From assembly GCA_016219175.1 (NCBI GenBank), contig JACRCD010000025.1:62001-126000 (forward strand): a stretch of 64,000 bases of DNA, in the 5' to 3' direction. Source of the DNA: Deltaproteobacteria bacterium (lineage in GTDB: Bacteria > Desulfobacterota > Desulfobulbia > Desulfobulbales > SURF-16). Positions 30,875-41,391 of the stretch are shown piece by piece. Made by a program: the position numbers and the translations under genes. The notes under the pieces were generated by a model. The model saw only the letters and a list, made by a program, of their open reading frames with translations. It had not been told where the DNA came from and did no database searches. Each line of letters opens with the position of its first letter. The first letter of the stretch is position 1.

Positions 30875-31769
30875 CCCCGGCTACCAGCTCCCGGTTAACC
30901 GGCACATCAATACCCAGCTCGTTTGCCTTATCGATCAGGGCGCCGTTGATGGCCCCTATCTCCGTCGCCCTGCCGCGCCGGACGTCCTGCAGCATGGAGG
31001 AAATATTTCCCGCGGTGGCCCGGCAGACGGCAAGGGTCCCGCTGACCGGATCTTCGGGAAGATGTATGCCAAGGGCCCGGGCAACAACCATTCCCTCAGT
31101 CACCGCCGCGACCAGTTTGTCCCGCGCCCCGTCAATAACGAGCAGATCACCATTGGCGCAATCGTGGAGTGCCGTAAGGGCATTGATGCCCACGTTGACC
31201 AAAAGCTTGGCCCAGACATAATCAAGGATATTTGCCACCTGCTGCGTCGGCAGGCCGGCCCGGTTGAAAAGCTCGGCTATCTCAGCGAGCCGCTCTTTTT
31301 TCTCAGCTCCCGCCGGGGAAAGAAAGCCGATCCTGGTCAAACCCTGCCCGCCATAACAGACATGGCCAGGGCGAAGCAGGGTCGCCCCCATGGCCGTTAC
31401 CCCGATCACCGGCGGCACGGGCAGCTTGACCCGCGCCAGGGTGTCAAGATGGCTGATGCCGTTCTGAAAGGCGATGAACATGGTTTTTTCGGTAAAAAGG
31501 GGGGAGGCGGCTTGCAGGGCGGCCGCCACGTCACGGGACTTGACGCAGAGCAAGACGAGATCAGCCGCGCCGATTTTTTCTGCCTCACCGCTTGCTGACA
31601 CAAAACGGCAAAACTCCTGCTCACCCTTGGTCAGCAGGAGTTTCCCATGCACCTGTGCGGCCCTTTCAACATCTTTGTCAAGCAGCCACACCTCGCTGTC
31701 AGTCCCGGCCGCAAGCGCGGCTGCAAAAAGAGAACCAAGGGCTCCGGGTCCGACAATGACGATTTTCAT
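30810..31769 (-). CDS. panE: 2-dehydropantoate 2-reductase (ApbA/PanE family)
   Basis: NADPH-dependent ketopantoate reductase of the pantothenate pathway, or a family member with another 2-keto substrate. From the ATG at 31769 it is 319 residues: MKIVIVGPGALGSLFAA with the GxGxxG nucleotide site, LLCVKSRDV, QNGISH, catalytic-type Lys in VWAKLLVNVGINALTAL near 185, and the EIGAINGALI segment. The longer ORF start lies inside the upstream gene and is rejected. The 3' end overlaps birA by 65 bp on the opposite strand. The lipoprotein gene ends 7 bp upstream. Confidence 0.92.
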   Translation of the reverse strand: MKIVIVGPGALGSLFAAALAAGTDSEVWLLDKDVERAAQVHGKLLLTKGEQEFCRFVSASGEAEKIGAADLVLLCVKSRDVAAALQAASPLFTEKTMFIAFQNGISHLDTLARVKLPVPPVIGVTAMGATLLRPGHVCYGGQGLTRIGFLSPAGAEKKERLAEIAELFNRAGLPTQQVANILDYVWAKLLVNVGINALTALHDCANGDLLVIDGARDKLVAAVTEGMVVARALGIHLPEDPVSGTLAVCRATAGNISSMLQDVRRGRATEIGAINGALIDKANELGIDVPVNRELVAGVRAIEGGYPRKESRVLCPDRL

Positions 31770-31776
31770 CTCATGA

Positions 31777-32685
31777 CTATTTGCTGAAGGTAGCTCCTTC
31801 GATAATAACATTATAGAAGTAGCCGGAACCGAAATCCTTATCCTTGGCCAGCTCGCCTTCGGCCACCACAACGGAGTTGAGCTCCGGCGCCTCGGTCGAG
31901 GTCACGACAAGATCATGGTTGTTGCTTGCCGCATTGCCGGTGCCATCCTGCAGATGGACCCAGGTGCGCCCCATGATATTGGGAGAAACTTTTACCACCT
32001 TGCCGCGGACTTTCACCTTTTTGCCGGCCAGATCACCAGCTGAGCTGAACACCTCGCCAACCTGATAACCGTTTTCACCCTCGGCTTTCTCCACCTTGAT
32101 CTCCTGCAGCGGGGCCACGGCCTTGGTGCTGCCGCCGCTGGCATCCTCAGCTCCGCCCATGCCCGCGGCAGGCGGCATGGCCGCGCCTTCACCCTGCACG
32201 GCAGCGCTGAAACTTGATGGAGCGCCGCCCGCGGGAGGCGCCGCGGCTGCGCCGCCGACTATGCCGGAGCAAAAGATAATTTCCGGAAAGGTCCGGTCAA
32301 GGGTCTTGCTGTGGAAATTGCTCATGACCGGGCCATTTTGCAGACTGATCTTATCACCTACCGCCACCTTGGCCTGACCGACAGCGGCCCAGATTTTTTT
32401 GGCGCCCTCATCAAGCTGGATGTAGGTATAACCACCGCTGTCAAAGGTTTCGACAACGGTACCCGACAAAGTAGCCTGCTCAGCTGCCGCCGGGGCAGGC
32501 TGGGTGGCCGGGGCTGCCGCTTCAGCGGGAGGTACGGCTTCCTTGGCTTCCTGAACCGGGGCCGCGGCAACTTTTGTTTCCGCCGGGGCCGGGGCCTCTA
32601 CCTTCTTCTCATTCTGATTGCAGCCCGCAAAAGCCAGGGCCAGCACCAGGGCGGTGGTCATATAAATTTTTTTTGCATGTTTCAT
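31777..32685 (-). CDS. Lipoprotein with two OB-fold-like domains
   Basis: 302 residues from ATG 32685, preceded by AAAGGA. The signal peptide ends in lipobox AFAGC (Cys22), so it is lipid-anchored. Two Ala/Pro-rich linkers (about 30-70 and 140-185) flank an OB-like domain about 75-125 (LSGTVVETFDSGGYTYIQLD) and a second about 205-300 (VKVRGKVVKVSPNIMGRTWVHLQDGTG), which matches the nucleic-acid-binding OB pattern of small periplasmic proteins. The role is unknown; cell-envelope location makes DNA binding uncertain. A 67-codon upstream extension is not supported. Confidence 0.8.
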   Translation of the reverse strand: MKHAKKIYMTTALVLALAFAGCNQNEKKVEAPAPAETKVAAAPVQEAKEAVPPAEAAAPATQPAPAAAEQATLSGTVVETFDSGGYTYIQLDEGAKKIWAAVGQAKVAVGDKISLQNGPVMSNFHSKTLDRTFPEIIFCSGIVGGAAAAPPAGGAPSSFSAAVQGEGAAMPPAAGMGGAEDASGGSTKAVAPLQEIKVEKAEGENGYQVGEVFSSAGDLAGKKVKVRGKVVKVSPNIMGRTWVHLQDGTGNAASNNHDLVVTSTEAPELNSVVVAEGELAKDKDFGSGYFYNVIIEGATFSK

Positions 32686-32803
32686 TTGTAATCCTTTTGC
32701 CATAAGAGTTATGTGTGAGCGGAATTTTCCACAGCGAATGATTTCGTTATATATCAGATTGCAATAAAGTGCAAAAGTTCCCGCGAACACTTTTTTATTT
32801 CCT

Positions 32804-35032
<2,229 letters not shown>

Positions 35033-35088
35033 ATTCTTTCAGGAAATTCCGCTGCGCCGCCAATTGGGCGACAGGGTCTTTCATCCTT

Positions 35089-35403
35089 TTATGCTTGCTC
35101 CATGGAGCATTTGAGGGGAAATTCATTTCTGCGGGCCAGATCATGTACGATGTGTATTTTGGTATCCGCGATCTCCCTGGTATAAATTCCTGCCAGGCCA
35201 ACTCCTTGCTGGTGCACATTCAACATGATTCTGGTGGCCTCTCCGGTATCTTTATGGAATACCGTCTCCAGAATCATGATAACAAAATCCATGGTGGTAT
35301 AGTCGTCATTGTGCAGCAACACCTTGAAAAGCGGCGGCTCAAGCACCTTCTGTTTTTCTTCGGCAAGTACGCCGCCTGCTGTCTTTTTGTCCGGCACACT
35401 CAT
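35089..35403 (-). CDS. clpS: ClpA adaptor protein ClpS
   Basis: Delivers N-degron proteins to ClpAP. 104 residues: flexible N-terminus, then core PLFKVLLHNDDYTTMDFVI with the N-degron pocket residues (Asn-Asp-Asp), HKDTGEATRIMLNVHQQGVGLAG, and C-terminal EFPLKCSMEQ. Directly upstream of clpA on the same strand; ATG preceded by AGGAGT. Confidence 0.97.
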   Translation of the reverse strand: MSVPDKKTAGGVLAEEKQKVLEPPLFKVLLHNDDYTTMDFVIMILETVFHKDTGEATRIMLNVHQQGVGLAGIYTREIADTKIHIVHDLARRNEFPLKCSMEQA

Positions 35404-35485
35404 TTTTACTCCTCTGTTTTCCCGGTTATTTTCCCCTTATTGTAACCACTCAGGCTTATACTGGCAAGAGAGTGACGGAAAACGC

Positions 35486-36832
35486 TCAGCCCAGAAACGC
35501 AAAAAGAAATCGTTCCAGAATAAGCCGGGGGGGCAAACCGCTGCTTTTCAACTGAAATTCGGCCTCAAGCAATTGCCCGAGCGCCTCGCGCAGGGTGGGC
35601 AAGGAAAAATGTCCGGCCTGCTGGAAGGTTTTGTACAGCACAAAAGGGTGTCCGGCCAGAAAAGGCGAATTGCCGTGGCTCTTTTTTTTCAGTTCGGGAA
35701 GATAGCCTTGCTGGAAGGCGGGAAAGGAAAGGGCCGGCTGATACAGCGGGTCATGCCGCTGGGTAAGGGCCTTGAAAAAGAGAAGTTTGCGCAGCAGGTT
35801 TCTCAGCCCCGCCACCAGGGCCAGCGGGTGCAGACCACCGTCATGCAGCCGGGCGAGAAGCTTGAGCGAGCGGTCAAGATTTGCCGAAGCAACAGCATCA
35901 TTTAATTCATAAATTGCCTCTTCCCTGGTCTGACCGACCACGGCATTGACATCCTCCCGGCTGACAACTTCCGTTTCACCGGCAAAAAGGGCGACCTTTT
36001 CCGCCTCCCGCACCGCCGCCACCGGATGAAAACCGACCCGGTCAATCAACGTGTCCACAACACCTGGACCAGGCTTTTTCCCCAACTCGGCCAGGGTCCG
36101 CAGCACCAGGTCCCTGATGACACCATCCCGGCCCTTCTGGGCCATGGAGGTGGCGCCGCTGTCCACCGACAGGTCGATGATGACGCCGATATCTCCTATG
36201 AGCTTGTAGAGTTTCTTGCGCTTATCCACCGCCTCGGTCACGAGAATGAGCACATTGCCCTTGGGCACCCCTTTTTCCAGGACCTGCATGACCAGCGCAT
36301 CTCCGGCGGCGGATTTTTCATCCACCGGCCCCGCCTGCGAAACCAAACCGGCGCACCAGGCCACATCGTCTGGTTTATCAAAGCCGAAAAGTTTTTTCCA
36401 TTGAGTCCCGGAAAGATCGGTCAGGGATTCATCGCGCTCCAGGCCTCCAGCCTGGATCATTTTCAGCAGATAGCGCCCTGCCTTTTCAGGCTTTGCCTCG
36501 CTTTCCGCTTTTTTCGCCTTATCCCAGAAGGTTTTGGCCACCGCCTTGGAATAAAAGAGCTGGGAGTCCATGACCCTGATCACCTGACGGCCGGCAAAGA
36601 GACTGTATGTCTGCAGATGGTGCATGGTCTGGGCCACGTCTTCCTGTTCCCCGTCGATGCGCCTGAGGCTTAAGCGCCGCTCTTTCTCATCCGGCAGGAG
36701 TTGAGCGACGACATCGTCCGCCACTTCCCGGCAGAGATATCTGTCGCCCCAGATAAGATAAACAGGGCTGACTGCCTCCTTCCGGATTTCAGCAAGCACT
36801 CTGGCCATATCTTGTTTTTGATAAACGGGCAT
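35486..36832 (-). CDS. holA: DNA polymerase III delta subunit, enlarged
   Basis: Clamp-loader subunit that opens the beta clamp. 448 residues against about 340 in E. coli. The N-terminus PVYLIWGDRYLCREV is the HolA AAA+-like start, with FAGRQVIRVMD near 80-90 and VLILVTEAVDKRKKLYKLI. The C-terminal collar domain follows, with EAIYELNDAVASANLDRSL and LALVAGLRNLLRKLL. The extra length is an insert of roughly 70 residues around 95-190 (KAKKAESEAKPEKAGRY... to ...AAGDALVM) plus a longer C-terminus. Upstream lies a 13-unit heptamer array. Confidence 0.88.
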   Translation of the reverse strand: MPVYQKQDMARVLAEIRKEAVSPVYLIWGDRYLCREVADDVVAQLLPDEKERRLSLRRIDGEQEDVAQTMHHLQTYSLFAGRQVIRVMDSQLFYSKAVAKTFWDKAKKAESEAKPEKAGRYLLKMIQAGGLERDESLTDLSGTQWKKLFGFDKPDDVAWCAGLVSQAGPVDEKSAAGDALVMQVLEKGVPKGNVLILVTEAVDKRKKLYKLIGDIGVIIDLSVDSGATSMAQKGRDGVIRDLVLRTLAELGKKPGPGVVDTLIDRVGFHPVAAVREAEKVALFAGETEVVSREDVNAVVGQTREEAIYELNDAVASANLDRSLKLLARLHDGGLHPLALVAGLRNLLRKLLFFKALTQRHDPLYQPALSFPAFQQGYLPELKKKSHGNSPFLAGHPFVLYKTFQQAGHFSLPTLREALGQLLEAEFQLKSSGLPPRLILERFLFAFLG

Positions 36833-36877
36833 GAGGGCAAATGTACCACTTCAGCCCCAAGTATTCAAATGAAAGAA

Positions 36878-36971
36878 GGCTGATGGCTGATGGCTGATGG
36901 CTGATGGCTGATGGCTGATGGCTGATGGCTGATGGCTGATGGCTGATGGCTGATGGCTGATGGCTGATGGC
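36878..36971. repeat. Heptamer tandem array, 13 perfect copies of GGCTGAT
   Basis: Positions 36878-36968 are 13 identical GGCTGAT units, followed by a partial GGC. There are no interruptions, so copy number is likely to vary by slippage. The array lies 45 bp upstream of the holA ATG (holA on the minus strand), where changes could move promoter elements. It contains no spacers and is not a CRISPR. Confidence 0.97.
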
Positions 36972-37063
36972 AAGAATACCGGGGCGGGAGTTAGGGGCGC
37001 AACATTTATTTGTGGCGGGGTGGGCCCGGGTTTATCGCGCCCACCGGTTAAGCCCCCCTGGCT

Positions 37064-38506
37064 TTACACAAAATCAAGCTGCACCGGGCAATGATCGGAA
37101 CCCATGACATCCTTCAAAATAGTGGCGGAGCGCACCCTCCCCTCGCTTTTTTTGTCCACGCAAAAGTAGTCGATACGCCAGCCGATATCCTTGGCCCTGG
37201 CCTGAAAGCGATAGCTCCACCAGGTGTAATGGCCCCCTTCCCGGTTAAACATACGGAAGGTGTCCACGAAACCCACAGCCAGGAACTTGTCCATCCATTG
37301 CCTTTCTTCCGGAGTAAACCCGGCATTCTTCACATTATTTTTCGGGTTTTTCAGATCAATTTCCTGGTGGGCCACATTGTAGTCGCCACAGAGCACCACC
37401 GATTTTTTTTGCGCGAGCTTTTGCAGAAAAGCAAGCAAGGCCCGATTGAAATCAAGCTTATAGCCGAGCCTCTGCAATTCCTCCCCGGCATTGGGGAAAT
37501 AGCAGTTTACCAGGAAGAAATCGCCAAATTCCAGGGTCAGCACCCGTCCTTCGCTGTCAAAATCAGGCTCGCCCAGCCCATACAGTACCTGGAGCGGCGG
37601 CAGCCGGCTGTACACCGCCACCCCGGAATAGCCTTTGCGCTGGGCGCAGTGCCAGTAGGAATTGTATCCCGCAATGTTTTTCAGGCCGGCACTAAGCTGC
37701 TCTTCCTGAATCTTGGTTTCCTGAATGGCCAGGATGTCCGGATCCAGCTCCTTGATCAGTTCGGTAAAACCTTTTTTTTCCACGGCCCGGATGCCGTTGA
37801 CATTCCAACACAGCAGTTTCATGGTACGTTCCTTGTCTTTGGCGGTTCTGCTGCCCGGCACGCGGCGAGGGGTAACGCCGATCCGCGGGCAATAGGTGCT
37901 GATGACGCAGCGGTCGCAATGGGGGGCCACGGGCTTGCAGGTTCCCTGGCCGAAGGCCACCAGGATGGAATTAACTGTAAGCCAGTGCTTTTCCGGCAGT
38001 TTTTGGCGGAGCGCCATCTCGGTCTCAAAAGGGGTTTTGGTCCGCACATAGCCCCAGACGTTCATGATGCGGTGCACATGGGTGTCGACACAGATGGCGG
38101 GCTTGCGAAAGGCCACGCTGACCACCAGATTTGCGGTTTTCCGCCCCACCCCGGGAAGCGTGGTCAGTTGCTCTACCACATCCGGGATGCTCCCTCCCAT
38201 CCCCTTCAGCGCCTCCGGCAGCCGGGCCAGATAGCCGGCCTTATTACGGTAAAAACCAACGGGATAAATGAGTTTGGCAATCTCCTCTGCTGTTAAAACG
38301 GCCAGACTTGGCAGATCCGGGGCCTTTTTGAAAAGCCTGGCTGCCGCTCCGGCGGTTGTCTCGTCCCTGGTGCGGGCGGAGAGGATGGTAGCCACCAGCA
38401 CCTGGTAGGGATCCCGGCCCTGGGCGGCGATCAGGTCGACCACCGGCACGGCGTAGGTCTCCACTTCGTGAGCGAGAATATCCAGGATCAGGTCGATATC
38501 AAACAT
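37064..38506 (-). CDS. Endonuclease III - exonuclease III fusion protein
   Basis: 480 residues from ATG 38506. Residues 1-225 are Nth, a DNA glycosylase/AP lyase for oxidised pyrimidines: HhH LPGVGRKTA with Lys123, Asp141 in VDTHVHR, and the 4Fe-4S ligands Cys190, Cys197, Cys200, Cys206 (C-X6-C-X2-C-X5-C). Residues 229-480 are XthA, an AP endonuclease: KLLCWNVNGIRA, QETKIQ, GYSGVAVYS, CGDYNVAH and GSDHCPV. No stop separates them. An internal ATG (Met229, 37822) has its own AAGGA site, so free XthA may also be made. A terminator at 38537-38571 excludes the 16-codon upstream extension. Confidence 0.92.
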   Translation of the reverse strand: MFDIDLILDILAHEVETYAVPVVDLIAAQGRDPYQVLVATILSARTRDETTAGAAARLFKKAPDLPSLAVLTAEEIAKLIYPVGFYRNKAGYLARLPEALKGMGGSIPDVVEQLTTLPGVGRKTANLVVSVAFRKPAICVDTHVHRIMNVWGYVRTKTPFETEMALRQKLPEKHWLTVNSILVAFGQGTCKPVAPHCDRCVISTYCPRIGVTPRRVPGSRTAKDKERTMKLLCWNVNGIRAVEKKGFTELIKELDPDILAIQETKIQEEQLSAGLKNIAGYNSYWHCAQRKGYSGVAVYSRLPPLQVLYGLGEPDFDSEGRVLTLEFGDFFLVNCYFPNAGEELQRLGYKLDFNRALLAFLQKLAQKKSVVLCGDYNVAHQEIDLKNPKNNVKNAGFTPEERQWMDKFLAVGFVDTFRMFNREGGHYTWWSYRFQARAKDIGWRIDYFCVDKKSEGRVRSATILKDVMGSDHCPVQLDFV

Positions 38507-38536
38507 GGTTGAACGATAGTAAAACGCGCGCACCAT

Positions 38537-38571
38537 AAAAAAAGCCCTGCGCAAGGCAGGGCTTTTTTTTT
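38537..38571 (-). terminator. Rho-independent terminator of the porin gene
   Basis: AGCCCTGC pairs with GCAGGGCT around a 5-base loop. A7 lies on one side and T9 on the other, so it is symmetrical and could act both ways. It follows the porin stop (38595) on the minus strand. Confidence 0.93.
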
Positions 38572-38594
38572 ATCACACTCTAATTTAAAAAAAA

Positions 38595-39899
38595 TTAGAA
38601 AGTCATGGTCAGGTGATGGCTGAGCAGATAAATGTCTTCATCATTCTCATTACCAAGGGCATCCTCAAAGAAGTCACCTGTGAAGACGTAACCGGCATGG
38701 GCCTCGTAGGTCAGGTTATCAAGCAGTTTGTACTTGGCGCCGAGGTTAAGCTCCCAGCCGTACTCGTCATCCACATCATTACCAGGGGTCTCAAGCCTGT
38801 CCGTCGTATCGGCAAAGGCATAACCAAGAACGCTGTGCAGGGTCAGCTTGTCGGAAACCGCCAGGTCGGCATAAACGGCCAGTGCGTGCACACCGGCATT
38901 ATACAGGGTGGGGTTTCCACCAGGATACTCGTCGTCATTAAACACGTTGGTGTGGTCGCCGGTCAGGATGTACAGGGGATTGAAGTCATCGCCGATACCT
39001 GAACTGGTGGAAACCATGATCGCCTCTTGGTCGTCGTCAGTGGCGTCATCATCACCCTGGGCCCAGAAGTACATACCACCCACAGTCAGGGTGTCCAGCT
39101 TGGTGTTGACGTCCAGCATGAGGCCCATGGCATCGACGTCGACATCCGTAGCGGTGGAGGCATCAAAATCCTGAGCGTCACCGAAGTACCAGCCGAACTC
39201 ACCGCCGATGTTGACCGGGCCGGCCGCCATGGCCAGATTGGCCTTGAACAGGCTGTACTGGCTGTCATAGGTCGAGTTGGTTTTATTGTTGATGTAGTCA
39301 TAGCCGACCTGGGCCAGCAGGCCGTCAACCTTGTAGTCCAAGGCGATCTCGTACAGGTCGTTGTCGCTGTCTGAACTGGAATTATCCCAGTCATTTTCCG
39401 CAGTCTTCTGGGTGAAAACCACCAGGCTGAAAGGTTGGGCGACAAAGCTCGGCCACCACATGAGACGGTTGGCGTTAGCGGTGGTGCTCAGGAAATCACT
39501 ACCCCAGGCGCCGGCCGGGGTGCGGCCCATGCGGACTTTACCCAGTTCAGACATGTATTCCATGTAGACATACTCGACGTCAATGTCATTCACTGAATCA
39601 TAACCGTCACCGCTGCCTTTAGGATCATCGCCCCAATCGGAATCCTTGGCGAAACGCACCTCGCCGAACATCTTGATCTTGTCGTTGACGGTGATGGTCG
39701 GTTTGACCAGGAAGGTCTGCACCCAGGCCGAGTCGGTGCCGGCATCATCCATGGTGCTGACGCCCGCGCCATCAGCGCCGTTCATCATGTAACCTTCAAG
39801 CACGTACTTGCCGGTCATGGTGTAGTCAACGGCGGATGCGGTGCCAGCCACGCCGACCACCAGGCCGAGGGCTGCAACTGTAGAAATAATTTTTTTCAT
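38595..39899 (-). CDS. Outer-membrane beta-barrel porin
   Basis: 434 residues. A clear Sec signal peptide (MKKIISTVAALGLVVGVAGTASA, cleaved after ASA) is followed by alternating amphipathic strands and acidic D/N-rich loops, ending in Phe (HHLTMTF), the beta-barrel assembly signal. Strand patterns such as KMFGEVRFAKD and VYMEYMSELGKVRMGRTPAG resemble deltaproteobacterial general porins. Substrate not readable. The ribosome site AAGGAGATACGAG is strong, and the gene is flanked by its own terminator and a long regulated-looking leader, consistent with high expression. Confidence 0.9.
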   Translation of the reverse strand: MKKIISTVAALGLVVGVAGTASAVDYTMTGKYVLEGYMMNGADGAGVSTMDDAGTDSAWVQTFLVKPTITVNDKIKMFGEVRFAKDSDWGDDPKGSGDGYDSVNDIDVEYVYMEYMSELGKVRMGRTPAGAWGSDFLSTTANANRLMWWPSFVAQPFSLVVFTQKTAENDWDNSSSDSDNDLYEIALDYKVDGLLAQVGYDYINNKTNSTYDSQYSLFKANLAMAAGPVNIGGEFGWYFGDAQDFDASTATDVDVDAMGLMLDVNTKLDTLTVGGMYFWAQGDDDATDDDQEAIMVSTSSGIGDDFNPLYILTGDHTNVFNDDEYPGGNPTLYNAGVHALAVYADLAVSDKLTLHSVLGYAFADTTDRLETPGNDVDDEYGWELNLGAKYKLLDNLTYEAHAGYVFTGDFFEDALGNENDEDIYLLSHHLTMTF

Positions 39900-40003
39900 C
39901 TCGTATCTCCTTTTCTCTAAAGATGAATGCTAAGCAGGACTCCCCCAAGGAATCCATCCCCTGATAAAGCCAGCCGGCCCACTCCTTGTTACCCGGAATT
40001 TTT

Positions 40004-40099
40004 TTACCCCCATCCCGGGCACAGTCGAATCAGACAGCTGACAGTATTACCTGCAATATAAAACACTTTCTTTTTACCCAACTCAAAAACGTTTGGCAA
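40004..40099 (-). CDS. Possible 31-codon leader peptide upstream of the porin
   Basis: On the minus strand a strong Shine-Dalgarno AAGGAGGTG (40109-40117) is followed 11 bases later by TTG and a 31-codon frame ending at TAA (40004-40006). No start nearer to the site fits, and the spacing is long, so translation is doubtful. If real, it would be a leader ORF in the porin 5' region. Confidence 0.2.
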   Translation of the reverse strand: MPNVFELGKKKVFYIAGNTVSCLIRLCPGWG

Positions 40100-40136
40100 G
40101 AAAAATTGCACCTCCTTACCTAATTACCCTATTTTT

Positions 40137-40171
40137 ATTTAACTTTTTTACACAAACGGTTGTCAACCGTT
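40137..40171 (-). promoter_or_regulatory. Porin promoter with palindromic operator over the -35
   Basis: A perfect palindrome, AACGGTTG-T-CAACCGTT (40155-40171), contains TTGACA on the minus strand (40161-40166). TTAAAT (40137-40142, 4 of 6) is 18 bp downstream as a -10. A dimeric repressor on the palindrome would block this promoter. It also lies 107 bp upstream of the plus-strand gene at 40279. The rest of the 379 bp spacer holds a heptamer block and the possible leader ORF. Confidence 0.5.
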
Positions 40172-40226
40172 ATATTGCCACCGCACGAGAGCAAGGTGCG
40201 GAATACCACGATTCCGTCTCTTTAAA

Positions 40227-40254
40227 ATTCTGAATTCCGTCTTCTGACTCCTGA
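40227..40254 (+). repeat. Heptamer array, 4 degenerate units (CTTCTGA type)
   Basis: ATTCTGA, ATTCCGT, CTTCTGA and CTCCTGA follow one another without gaps, 25 bp before the gene at 40279. Related blocks lie at 2718 and 43672. Confidence 0.5.
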
Positions 40255-40278
40255 AAAATTGTGCTAGAATAGCTTCCA

Positions 40279-41055
40279 ATGAAAGGATTTACCCACATAA
40301 TACCCAAACGGGCCGACGTGCTCTCCTCCTTCGGACAGACATCGGCGCCGTCCATCAGCTGCCGCTTTGGCGTGCTGGTCTGGAATATCCACAAGGCAAA
40401 AAGAGGCAGCTGGGCCTCTGATTTTCAACATCTGATAGCAGGCAAGGATCTGGTTCTCCTGCAGGAGGCCTTTCTGCGGCCCGCCATGCTGGACATGCTC
40501 CAACAGACCTCGCATCTGCGCTGGGATCTGGCCGCGGGTTTTACCAGGCGGCTCAATGCCATTGACGTCGGGGTTATGACCGGCTGCCGCGCCAAGCCCC
40601 GCGATCTTTTTTTTCTGCGCTCCCCTGTGCATGAGCCCTTGGTGCGGTTGCCGAAAATGGCCATCGGCACCCGTTACGGCCTGGAAAACTGCGACCGGGA
40701 GCTGCTTGTTCTCAACGTCCATGCCATTAATTTCGTGCGCATCAACAAGTTCAAACGGCAGATGCGCCAGCTGGAAAAGGTTCTCGACAGCCATGACGGG
40801 CCTATCCTGCTCGGCGGCGATTTCAACACCTGGCTGGCCAGCCGCACCCACTTCCTCAAGGAAATGACCAGCAACCTGCATCTCGACCTGGCCACTTTTT
40901 GCCCGGACCGCCGCTCCCGCTATTTCGGCCAGGCGCTTGATCATGTTTTTGTCCGGGGCTTGAAAATCATCTCCGCTTCCTGTCATTATGAAATCAGAAG
41001 CTCGGACCACCAGCCCATCGAGCTGGTGCTGGAAGGGGATGGGGCGAACGGATAG
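40279..41055 (+). CDS. Endonuclease/exonuclease/phosphatase family protein
   Basis: 258 residues of the EEP fold (DNase I/exonuclease III superfamily, YafD-like). Motifs: metal-site VLVWNIHKAKRG near 32-43, VLLQEAF near 58, catalytic VLNVHAINF, GGDFNTW near 180 and C-terminal RSSDHQPIEL near 245. There is no signal peptide. Such proteins cleave nucleic acids or phosphodiesters; the substrate is unknown. The ATG at 40279 has only a weak ribosome site. It stands alone. Confidence 0.85.
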   Translation: MKGFTHIIPKRADVLSSFGQTSAPSISCRFGVLVWNIHKAKRGSWASDFQHLIAGKDLVLLQEAFLRPAMLDMLQQTSHLRWDLAAGFTRRLNAIDVGVMTGCRAKPRDLFFLRSPVHEPLVRLPKMAIGTRYGLENCDRELLVLNVHAINFVRINKFKRQMRQLEKVLDSHDGPILLGGDFNTWLASRTHFLKEMTSNLHLDLATFCPDRRSRYFGQALDHVFVRGLKIISASCHYEIRSSDHQPIELVLEGDGANG

Positions 41056-41145
41056 AAGGACCGCGGGAGTATGCTGCATTTTTCCTTTTGCCATTCAGGA
41101 TAAAAATGATAAATTAAGCTCAGTTAACCTAGTTGAGGGCTTCCT

Positions 41146-41391
41146 ATGCAGACAATCAATATTCATGAGGCAAAAACCAACCTTTCCCGCCTGATTGAAA
41201 AAGCCGTCCGCGGCGAACCATTTATTATAGCCAAGGCGGGCAAACCCCTGGTAAAGGTATCGCGGCTCGATACCCCCAGCGCCACGCAGATAAAACGGGT
41301 GGGATTCATGAACGGCCAAATCTCTGTGCCGGACGATTTTGACCGGATGGGCAGCGAAGAGATCGAACGTCTTTTTGAGAGCAAAGCGTGA
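41146..41391 (+). CDS. Phd/YefM-family antitoxin (orphan)
   Basis: 81 residues with the Phd/YefM fold: MQTINIHEAKTNLSRLIEKAVRGEPFIIAKAGKPLVKVSRL is the DNA-binding N-terminus, and the short C-terminal toxin-neutralising tail ends EIERLFESKA. Genes of this type are followed by a PIN-domain VapC toxin whose start overlaps the antitoxin stop as GTGA. Here the GTGA overlap is present, but the toxin is cut to seven codons. The antitoxin is therefore an orphan, perhaps retained as a repressor. Confidence 0.93.
   Translation: MQTINIHEAKTNLSRLIEKAVRGEPFIIAKAGKPLVKVSRLDTPSATQIKRVGFMNGQISVPDDFDRMGSEEIERLFESKA

Noticed and set aside
36878-36971. Possible CRISPR array
   Set aside because: Units are 7 bp, directly abutting, with no spacers and no cas genes.
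37019-37045. GGTGGGC/GCCCACC hairpin downstream of the Nth-Xth gene as a terminator
   Set aside because: No T tract follows it on the minus strand.
37091-38296. 401-codon plus-strand frame opposite the Nth-Xth gene
   Set aside because: Shadow of a well-defined gene; no family resemblance and no ribosome site.
38507-38554. 16-codon N-terminal extension of the Nth-Xth fusion
   Set aside because: It would be encoded by the terminator hairpin of the upstream porin gene.
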